This document shows, piece by piece, positions 6,662 to 13,369 of a stretch of DNA of 64,000 nucleotides. Origin of the DNA: Lentzea sp033794685 (GTDB lineage: Bacteria > Actinomycetota > Actinomycetes > Mycobacteriales > Pseudonocardiaceae); the NCBI GenBank assembly GCA_033794685.1, contig JARAYZ010000001.1; one strand, 5' to 3'. Both the position numbers and the translations under genes were made by a program. How positions within the stretch are numbered: position 1 is the first letter of the stretch; every line of letters begins with the position of its first letter. The notes below the pieces were generated by a model that was not told where the DNA came from, made no database searches, and saw only the letters and a list, made by a program, of their open reading frames with translations.

Positions 6662-8346
6662 ACCACCTCGCCCTCATCGGACCACCCGGCCTCGTCGCGC
6701 GCCGGATCGCCGCGCTGCAAGGGATCTACCGCATCGGCCGAGGAGATGCGGCCGGCGTCGCGGTGAGCTTCGAGCCCGGCGACGAGCGGCGGCGGCAGAA
6801 CCTGCTGGCGTGGTTCGAACGCGGGGCCGAGCCCGGTGCGACGCTGCTGATCGACGACTGGAAGTACTGCGCCGCACAGGATCCCGGGCTGACCGACGCC
6901 GTCCGGTGGATCGCGGCGGCCTCGTGGAACGTGCGGGTGATCATCACCGCGCGGGTGGTGGACGAGCTGCCGGAACGGGTGCCGCTGCGGGTCGAGGTGC
7001 TGGACTTCCTGGCGTTGCACGGGTTGCGGCGGTTCACCAAGGCTCTCGCGTGGAAGGGGCGGTGGTGGAAGGTCCCGGCCGGTGTCGACTCGAACGGCGT
7101 GCCGGTGGTCGTGGAGCTGACGCACTTCGCTGACGGAAAATGGCGCACGGGAACGCATTTGAGCGTCACGTCCCCGGACGCGTTCCGCAGTGTGGTGCTG
7201 GGCCTGATGGCCACGCACTCGCCCAAGTTGTTCCAGGCGGTCCTCGTCGACGCGCACGACTCGGACGTGTTCGACGGACTCGACCAGGCCCCGCACGTGC
7301 TGGCACGTCATCGCCACGCGGCACGCGATCCGCAGAAGATCGCGGACGTGCTGGCGGCGGAGTCGGAGCGACGGCTCGAGGTCGTCGGCAACACGTGGAC
7401 GGTCTTCGACCACCGGGGCTTCGACCAGGTGTTGCCGCAGCTCCTGGTGTGTGTGAGCGGGTTCGAGGACATCGGGGAGGCGGCGTTCGCCGGCGTCGCG
7501 GCGGACGTCGGGAAGTCCGGGATGCAACTCCTGCTCGACGGTCCGAGCGGCCTGGCGGACCTGCTGGTCGACGACTGCGCGGCGCCCGCGAACCTCGACG
7601 AGGTGACGAGCTCGTTGCCACCGCTGATGCACGAGGAGGAGCCCGCACCGGACTTCTTCGCCCTGCACGAGATGCCGAACAGGCACGTGTGGAAGCCACG
7701 CCCGGTCAGGCTGCAGTACCGGGTTCCGGTGGGTGTGGACGAGTTCGGGCAGCCCGTCGAGATCGACCTGAAGTCCAAGCACCTCCAGGACGGGATGGGG
7801 CCGCACGGTGAGGTCGTGGCACCGGACGACCGACGAGCGGAAGGCATCCGCGCGCTGGTTCTCGGGCAGCTGGCACGGCACTCACCGGACGAGCTGGAAG
7901 TCGTTCTCATCGACTTCCACGGCAACGGGGTGTTCGCGGGCATCGACGGCGCACCGCACGTGCGGCACGGCATCGTGGACCTGCTGGAGGACCACGAACA
8001 GCGCGCCAGAACTCTGGCGCACAACAACTTCCGGAACATCTGGGACTACCGCGCGGCAGGACTGGTCATGCCCGAACTGCTGATCTGCGTCGACGGCGTG
8101 CACGGGCTCCTGGAAGCACGCCCGGAGTTCCGGACGATCCTGCAGACACTCGCCACGGCGGGTCGCACGTACGGGCAGCACCTGCTGCTGTCCGACGTGA
8201 CGCCGGGCGAGCACGGGTCGTTCCGGCTGGAGTTCAGCGACCAGGGCTGGGTCCGCAGGATCGGCAGGTCGGTGGAGAGGGTCGTGCTCCCCACCGACCT
8301 CAACGACGTGGCGTGGTCGTTGCCCGTGGCGATGGCTAGCTCATGA
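6658..8346 (+). CDS. EccC-like protein, all P-loops degenerate
   Basis: 562-aa paralogue of the preceding gene. The N-terminal module (1-135) begins LALIGPPGLVARR, a P-loop lacking GKS/T, followed by LLIDD and VIITAR. The second (about 138-325) has VLGLMATHS, VLVDAH and GLDQAPHV. The third (335-562) has the full EccC signature (VPVGVDEFGQPVEIDLK, GMGPHG, VLGQLARHS, VLIDFHG, GIDGAPHV), but where EccC has GATGSGKSE it reads VAPDDRRAEG (387-396). ATP hydrolysis by these modules is unlikely; in EccC the non-hydrolysing domains bind substrate signal peptides, so a recognition or scaffold role is inferred. Starts at GTG overlapping the previous TGA. Confidence 0.8.
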   Translation: MNHLALIGPPGLVARRIAALQGIYRIGRGDAAGVAVSFEPGDERRRQNLLAWFERGAEPGATLLIDDWKYCAAQDPGLTDAVRWIAAASWNVRVIITARVVDELPERVPLRVEVLDFLALHGLRRFTKALAWKGRWWKVPAGVDSNGVPVVVELTHFADGKWRTGTHLSVTSPDAFRSVVLGLMATHSPKLFQAVLVDAHDSDVFDGLDQAPHVLARHRHAARDPQKIADVLAAESERRLEVVGNTWTVFDHRGFDQVLPQLLVCVSGFEDIGEAAFAGVAADVGKSGMQLLLDGPSGLADLLVDDCAAPANLDEVTSSLPPLMHEEEPAPDFFALHEMPNRHVWKPRPVRLQYRVPVGVDEFGQPVEIDLKSKHLQDGMGPHGEVVAPDDRRAEGIRALVLGQLARHSPDELEVVLIDFHGNGVFAGIDGAPHVRHGIVDLLEDHEQRARTLAHNNFRNIWDYRAAGLVMPELLICVDGVHGLLEARPEFRTILQTLATAGRTYGQHLLLSDVTPGEHGSFRLEFSDQGWVRRIGRSVERVVLPTDLNDVAWSLPVAMASS

Positions 8347-9984
8347 GCGGCGCAGCTTCCGTTGTGCGTCATAGAGGTTGCGCGGCGTGACGCTGGTGGT
8401 GCCGTAGAGCTCCAGGCGGGAGTTCAGCTCGCCGGAGAAGTCCGGCTTGTCGATCTGGCCGAAGTCGCGGACCTCGGAGATCGCGACGGTCGCGCTGCAC
8501 GGCGCCACCTGGTCGATGCGGACGTTGCCGGCGCGCTGGTTGGTGACGGTGACGTTCCAGTGCGCGAAACGGGCGCCGTACAACGGTCCCGCGTTCGCGC
8601 TGCCGCCGTGCGCGCCGACGTTGTTGATGGTGATCTCGGTGCGGACGTTGGCGAACGGCAGGCCGCGGTGGGTGTCGAAGACGTCGTGGTCCATGCGGCC
8701 GCGGGTCCAGACGTTGCCGCACGACAGGCCTTCCACGTTCAGGCCGTGGTTGCCGGCGCCCGCCTGCGAGGGTTCGGACGGCGCCTCGATCACGAAGCCG
8801 TCGGTCAGGTTGTCGTGGGACTGCTCCCGCACGGCGTACGCGTGGTGGTGGCCACGGCCGGACACACGTGTGTTCAGCAGCGAGATCCCCTTGGAGGACA
8901 CCAGGAGGAAGCCGTTGTCGACGTCCTGGACGTGCACGTCGTCGGCCCAGCAGTCCCACGCGCACTGGAACGCGACACCGTTGTACCCCTTGTCCAGCAG
9001 GTGTTTCGGCGTCGGCACCTTGAACATCTCGATCTTGATGCCCTCGACCCCGGACCCCGTGACGACCGGCGCCATCGTGGTCAGGCGGGCCTTCCACTCC
9101 GGGCGGATCTCCAGCGGCAACGGCTGCGCGAGCTTGACCCTGTTGCCGCGCACCCACTCCACGCGCACCGGCCACAGGAACGGGAAGTACGACAGGAGCT
9201 TGTCCTTGTCGTCCCAACGGTAGGTGGCGGTGCCCGGGACGTCACCGCACATGTGCTTGGGCAGCGAGTAGTTCGCGTCGTCGAGCCGCAGCAGCACGCG
9301 CTGGCCCGCCCGCAGCGACCGTCCGTTCTCGACGGTCACGACGAACGAGCCCCGTGCGGCAGAGCTCGTCACGTTCGTCAGCGTCGAACCCTGCTCCAGC
9401 TCGTTGCCCGTCCAGCCCTCGAACGGCCACTTCTTCGCCTTGATCGCGTCGACCAGCGGCTGGTACCGGTCGCGGTGGCAGACCCAGACCAGGCCGCCGG
9501 ACCAGCTCCACGCGGAGTTCTCCGAGCCGTACCGGCTGCGGTTGATGCCGACGATCTCCTCCAGCGACCGGGTCGCGTGGAAGGTCGTCTTCGAGCTGCC
9601 CGCGCCGCGGAGCACCACGTTGTCGTAGCCGATGCGGATGATGTCGTCGATCCGGTAGCGGCCCGGAGGCACGTAGACGGTGCCGCCGCCGAGCCTGCCG
9701 ACGAACTCGATCGCCTTGTTGATCGCGGCGGAGGCGTCGGCCGAACCGTCGCGCCGGGCGCCGAAGAACAGGACGTTCGCGAGGACCGGGCGGCGGGCGG
9801 GCTTCTCACCCGTGCGGTAGCCGGCGTAGGCGATGTTCGGGATCTGCGGGTGGTTGTACGGGTTGGCAACGAACTCCTGCCACAACGAAGCTGAGGACTG
9901 CGCGGAGGCAGTCCCCGTCATCATTGACGTCCCGACCACCGCAACCCCTGTAGCCAGCAGGAATTGCCGTCTGTCGATGCTCAT
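8341..9984 (-). CDS. Tat-exported parallel beta-helix (pectate-lyase-like) protein
   Basis: 547-aa secreted protein. The N-terminus has a twin-arginine signal (DRRQFLLATGVAVVG, cut near ASA-QSS). The mature part starts with the Pectate_lyase_3 pattern: VLFFGARRDGSADASAAINKAI, then GGTVYVPPGRYRIDDII and NVVLRGAGSSKTTF, all typical of right-handed beta-helix polysaccharide-active enzymes (GH28/GH55/PL-like). The later half has many short Asn/Gly/Val strand repeats. The exact carbohydrate is not deducible. The ATG lacks an obvious strong ribosome binding site. Its 3' end overlaps the EccC-like gene by 6 bases, convergently. Confidence 0.8.
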   Translation of the reverse strand: MSIDRRQFLLATGVAVVGTSMMTGTASAQSSASLWQEFVANPYNHPQIPNIAYAGYRTGEKPARRPVLANVLFFGARRDGSADASAAINKAIEFVGRLGGGTVYVPPGRYRIDDIIRIGYDNVVLRGAGSSKTTFHATRSLEEIVGINRSRYGSENSAWSWSGGLVWVCHRDRYQPLVDAIKAKKWPFEGWTGNELEQGSTLTNVTSSAARGSFVVTVENGRSLRAGQRVLLRLDDANYSLPKHMCGDVPGTATYRWDDKDKLLSYFPFLWPVRVEWVRGNRVKLAQPLPLEIRPEWKARLTTMAPVVTGSGVEGIKIEMFKVPTPKHLLDKGYNGVAFQCAWDCWADDVHVQDVDNGFLLVSSKGISLLNTRVSGRGHHHAYAVREQSHDNLTDGFVIEAPSEPSQAGAGNHGLNVEGLSCGNVWTRGRMDHDVFDTHRGLPFANVRTEITINNVGAHGGSANAGPLYGARFAHWNVTVTNQRAGNVRIDQVAPCSATVAISEVRDFGQIDKPDFSGELNSRLELYGTTSVTPRNLYDAQRKLRRS

Positions 9985-10040
9985 TTCGCCGTCTCCAAGG
10001 GGTCTTGGCCACGGCGGCGGTGGTCAGATCAAACCAGACG

Positions 10041-10847
10041 TCAGGCTCCTGCGGAACGCATTGCCTCGGAGATCAGCTCGTCGACCTGGTGCATCATCCG
10101 GCGCGCGTCGGTCGGCGTGAACGTGCTCCACGGCGGCTGACCGTTCGACGACTTGCGTTGCTGCAGGTAGCGGCCCTCTTCGGTGTCGAAGAACGCGACC
10201 ACGCGCTCAGGCCGCCAGCGCTTGCCGTACTTGTCCCGGGCGGCGGCACCGAAGTTCCCGGTGTGCACGACGTCGGTGAACATCTTCACCAGTGCCTTCG
10301 CGTCGTCCTCGCGCAACCCGATGCTCCGGAAGGCGGCGTCCATCGACTTCGGCGAACCGTCCGTCCGCGCGATCGCCTTCTCGATGTCGGCGCTCGGCAG
10401 CGTCACCGAGAGGCCCGTGCCTGCGGGGTGCGCGGGCAGCACCGACAGCACCGCCGAGGCGAGCCCGGAGCCCGCCCACGGCTGGAGCGTCAGCTGGTCG
10501 TCGCGCAACGTCGCCAGCGCGCCCCAGTCGCCGTTCGCGACGGCGAGGACGCGCAGGCTGTGGCCGAGCCAGAGGCGGCCGTCCGCCTCCCGCTCGGGCT
10601 TCACGAACATGCGCAGGAGCCCGTCCAGTTCGGACGAGAGCCCGCGTGAGTTGCCCAGGCGCCGGTGGTCCAACTGCTGGTAGACGCGGTTCTCGAGCTG
10701 AATGCGCTCGTCCCGCGTCTTGCCCGGGGTGGGAACCTTGAGGAGCAGCGGCATGGGGCCGACGTTCATCCGTTCCCACAGCACGTCGAACTCCTCGGCG
10801 GAGAGAGTGATCGGCTCCCTCTCCGCCGGTGCGCCGAACAGACTCAC
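10041..10847 (-). CDS. ESX secretion-associated chaperone, EspG family (cassette A)
   Basis: 268-aa EspG-like protein. EspG proteins bind the tip of PE-PPE heterodimers in the cytosol and deliver them to the ESX machine. Support: ITLSAEEFDVLWERM at the N-terminus, a central DDQLTL/SGLASAVLSVL segment and the C-terminal beta-strand pair RVVAFFDTEEGRYLQQRKSSNG then STFTPTDARRMMHQVDEL, a pattern repeated in cassette B. The GTG start overlaps the stop of the PPE gene, so chaperone and cargo are translationally coupled. Confidence 0.8.
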   Translation of the reverse strand: MSLFGAPAEREPITLSAEEFDVLWERMNVGPMPLLLKVPTPGKTRDERIQLENRVYQQLDHRRLGNSRGLSSELDGLLRMFVKPEREADGRLWLGHSLRVLAVANGDWGALATLRDDQLTLQPWAGSGLASAVLSVLPAHPAGTGLSVTLPSADIEKAIARTDGSPKSMDAAFRSIGLREDDAKALVKMFTDVVHTGNFGAAARDKYGKRWRPERVVAFFDTEEGRYLQQRKSSNGQPPWSTFTPTDARRMMHQVDELISEAMRSAGA

Positions 10848-12115
10848 TCCGGCAAGCCGCCGATGACCGGCGGAGCGACCATGCGCTCGTCGCCGAACAC
10901 GTCGTCGGTCTCGACCAGGTAGTCGGCCGCCTTGTGCTCGATGTCGTCTTCGCCTTCGCCCTTCTGGCCGGCCGCGCCGCCACCGGCACCCGCGCCGGCC
11001 GCACCGCCCTTGCCGCCACCTGCGGCACCGGCACCGCCACCCGCGGCACCGCCGCGCAGCGCGTCAGGACCGGAACCCAGGCCGGACATGCCGCCGGGCA
11101 TGCCACCGGGCTTCATCGCGCCCTGCTGGCCGGACGCGCCGAGCGAGCCGGACATCGGCCCGAACGCCTTGCCGCCACCGAGCTGACCACCGCGAACGCC
11201 ACTGGAGCCACCAGGACCACCGGGGCCACCGGGGCCGCCCGTGCCGGGACGCGTGAACACCGGACCACCGGGGGTCGGCGTCGTCGTGGGAGGCGGAGTC
11301 GGCTGAGGCAGGCTCGTGGGAGGCGGGGTGTGCGTGGGAGGCGGCGTCGTCGTCGGAGGCTGCGTCCACGAGGTGTGCGTGGTGTCGGTCGGCGGAGGCG
11401 TCCAGCCGGTCGAGACCTGCTGCTGCGGGGTCGGCGTCGGCGAGCCGGTCGACCACGACGGGGTCGTCGTGCCGGTGCCGGTCGGCGCACCGGAGCCGGT
11501 CTGCGAGTACCCGGCCCGCGTGCTGCCCGTGCCCGTGTCGGCCGGCGGCGGCGTGTCGATCACGACCTGCGGCGGCGTCGGGAAGTCACCGAGCGTCGAG
11601 GAGTTCCAGCGGCTGTCCGACTGGTAGTTCTCCATGACCTTGACGGCCTGGGCTGCGGCGTTGTCCGCCGCGGCTTCCTGCCGCTCGTGGTCCTGCTGCT
11701 GGCCGATGACGTGCGCCATGCCGGCCGGACCGGTCAGCGCGCCACCGGCGAAGTCGAGGAAGCCGGGCTTCTCGGCCGTGACCGGGACGACCTCGGGCAT
11801 CTTCTTGCGCGCCTCGGCGATGTACTCGCCCTGCAGTCGCGCGGAGGACTCCATGGTCGTCGCGCCGGACTCGGCGAAACCGGCCCACTCGGCCAGCGGC
11901 GACAGCGCGCCCTGGGCGGCGTCGGCGGCGTCGGACTCCCAGTCCGCGCCCATCTTGGTCAGGCCGGTGTGCAGGTCGGCGTCGATCTGGGCGAGCGTCG
12001 CGGCGATCTGCTTCCAGCCGGCCTCGACCGGGATGGAGGCGGAGACGCCGGGACCGGAGTTGATCATCTTGTACAGCTCGGGGTGTGCGTACCCCTGGAA
12101 GCGGTGGTCAGTCAT
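10844..12115 (-). CDS. PPE-like ESX substrate (cassette A)
   Basis: 423-aa protein. The N-terminal 170 residues are predicted helical hairpins with a W59-E-S turn and the PPE-type early segment HPELYKMINSGPG; no signal peptide. Residues about 175-385 are a Pro/Thr then Gly/Ala-rich low-complexity linker. The C-terminus ends with a charged motif (Y-L-V-E-T-D-D-V-F-G-D-E-R-M-V) that recurs in the cassette B protein. It likely pairs with the PE-like protein encoded 15 bases upstream. Surface or secreted; role unknown. Confidence 0.8.
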   Translation of the reverse strand: MTDHRFQGYAHPELYKMINSGPGVSASIPVEAGWKQIAATLAQIDADLHTGLTKMGADWESDAADAAQGALSPLAEWAGFAESGATTMESSARLQGEYIAEARKKMPEVVPVTAEKPGFLDFAGGALTGPAGMAHVIGQQQDHERQEAAADNAAAQAVKVMENYQSDSRWNSSTLGDFPTPPQVVIDTPPPADTGTGSTRAGYSQTGSGAPTGTGTTTPSWSTGSPTPTPQQQVSTGWTPPPTDTTHTSWTQPPTTTPPPTHTPPPTSLPQPTPPPTTTPTPGGPVFTRPGTGGPGGPGGPGGSSGVRGGQLGGGKAFGPMSGSLGASGQQGAMKPGGMPGGMSGLGSGPDALRGGAAGGGAGAAGGGKGGAAGAGAGGGAAGQKGEGEDDIEHKAADYLVETDDVFGDERMVAPPVIGGLPE

Positions 12116-12130
12116 CGGTCAGTCCCCCTC

Positions 12131-12505
12131 TCAGCCCTGGTCTCGCAGGTGCTTGCCCCACATGGCCGAGTTGTCGCCCTCGGTCAGGATGTACTGCTGC
12201 TCGATCGCCTTGAGCTGGGCGATGACGCCGACGAGCTGCTCGCGGTAGACGTTCAGCGCGGTCATCGCCTTGTCGGCCGTCTGATCGTTGAAGGCCTTGG
12301 ACGTCTCGCTGCTGATCGGATCTTCCGCCCAGGGCCGCGTGGGCAGCTGGTCCACCTGGGGCCTGACCCTGAGATCGAACTCGTCCAGGGCCTTCTCGAA
12401 CGCCGCACGCGCCTGTGGAATGGCTGACGGGTCCACCTTCAGCTTGCGCTGACCGAACTCGGGCGGCGCCGAAACGCCTCCACCTCCACTGTCCGCGAGG
12501 TACAC
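12131..12505 (-). CDS. PE-like helical ESX partner (cassette A)
   Basis: 124-aa mostly helical protein with no signal peptide. The core LKVDPSAIPQARAAFEKALDE resembles the PE/WXG start of the type VII substrate family. A second helix (AFNDQTADKAMTALNVYREQ) and QQYILTE near the end parallel the 151-aa cassette B protein, which has FHVEKGTVLQAGKVIEQQW and QQYGFTE. GTG start with GGAGGG 5-6 bases upstream. Proposed heterodimer partner of the PPE protein; family assignment is moderate. Confidence 0.65.
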   Translation of the reverse strand: MYLADSGGGGVSAPPEFGQRKLKVDPSAIPQARAAFEKALDEFDLRVRPQVDQLPTRPWAEDPISSETSKAFNDQTADKAMTALNVYREQLVGVIAQLKAIEQQYILTEGDNSAMWGKHLRDQG

Positions 12506-12628
12506 GGCACACCCTCCTCAGTACGACCCTCAGGAAATGGATCGCGTGTGCATTTGGGACGACTCTAGCTCTGATGCATGACGCGGGTGACCGGTTCCAG
12601 GTATAAGCCGCGTAGTTCTACTCAACTA

Positions 12629-13219
12629 TCACTTGGTGGCCAGAACAGGCCCGACGGCGTTGGCGAGCTTCGTCGCCCGCTCACACGCTCCGTCCACGGT
12701 GGCCTTGGGATCACCAAAGGTGAAGGCGCTGACGAAGAGCATCTGACCGTCGTTCGCGTCGATGTAGATGTCGCACCCGAGGATGGTCTTCTGCGGTTCG
12801 CGCCTGTTCAGGTAGGCGGGATAGCCGGCCACCTGGAGCTTGGTGACGTTCGCCTCGCCGACCGTCCGCATGAGCCGATCCACGCCGCCGTTCACCAGGG
12901 TGTCGACGCCGGTGGTGTAGCTGCGGTCCTCGTAGACGCTGGTGCAGTTCTTGCTGCCCTCGCCGAAGTCGGGGTCCGGGTCACCAGGCTGCGCGAGACG
13001 CATGCCGAGGGTCGTCTTCACCTCGGGCGTGATCAGCGAGCACGGGTCGAGCGTCTTCATGTCGACGTTCTTCGGCCTGCTCACCGGGGCGGTACCGGAA
13101 GAAGTTCCGGTCGTCGGCGCGGAGCCGGTCTGCTCGCCCGCGGAGGGCTTGCCCGGTTCGGTCGTTGAACACCCGGCCAGGACCGCTGCCAGCAGAAACG
13201 GGACGGCAAGTCGACGCAT
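12629..13219 (-). CDS. DUF3558 lipoprotein (cassette A)
   Basis: 196-aa lipoprotein with signal peptide MRRLAVPFLLAAV and lipobox LAGC, a Ser/Thr/Gly-rich linker to about residue 50, then the DUF3558 domain opening with LDPCSLIT and containing paired cysteines (C in DPCSL, KNCTSV, GCDIYI and GACERA). DUF3558 lipoproteins are frequent companions of PPE/EspG genes in Pseudonocardiaceae and mycobacteria. ATG 13219 is preferred over an upstream TTG (13228) because TAGTTT sits exactly 7 bases before it and there is no Shine-Dalgarno. Confidence 0.8.
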   Translation of the reverse strand: MRRLAVPFLLAAVLAGCSTTEPGKPSAGEQTGSAPTTGTSSGTAPVSRPKNVDMKTLDPCSLITPEVKTTLGMRLAQPGDPDPDFGEGSKNCTSVYEDRSYTTGVDTLVNGGVDRLMRTVGEANVTKLQVAGYPAYLNRREPQKTILGCDIYIDANDGQMLFVSAFTFGDPKATVDGACERATKLANAVGPVLATK

Positions 13220-13226
13220 GCGAGTC

Positions 13227-13232
13227 AAACTA
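13227..13232 (-). promoter_or_regulatory. Candidate -10 box, leaderless start of DUF3558 gene A
   Basis: TAGTTT (TANNNT type) on the minus strand with a 7-base gap to the ATG at 13219. This is the geometry of actinobacterial leaderless transcripts, where transcription starts at the A of ATG. No Shine-Dalgarno is present. Confidence 0.4.
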
Positions 13233-13308
13233 TCGGATCACCGGGCACGGAGTGTGGCGTTCGACGTGTCCCGCGTCACCCGTACGACGCATTGCCGGTG
13301 ACCTCACC

Positions 13309-13330
13309 AAAAGGAAACCTTCTTTACGAT
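13309..13330 (+). promoter_or_regulatory. Candidate operator and -10 box upstream of GH2 gene
   Basis: AAGG-AAA-CCTT (13311-13321) is an inverted repeat inside AAAAGGAAACCTTCTTT, immediately followed by TACGAT (13325-13330), a good -10 hexamer. Overlap of the repeat with the promoter core suggests repressor control, as expected for a sugar-inducible hydrolase. Just upstream, GGTGA-CC-TCACC (13297-13308) is a second small dyad. The cognate regulator is not in the neighbourhood. Confidence 0.4.
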
Positions 13331-13369
13331 ACCCCGAAGCGCCGCCGCCCCGATGCGTCGAGGAGCGAC

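Noticed and set aside
11000..11300. Apparent DNA repeats, also at 46000-46560
   Set aside because: Codon-level low complexity of the Pro/Gly linkers in the PPE proteins, not independent DNA repeats.
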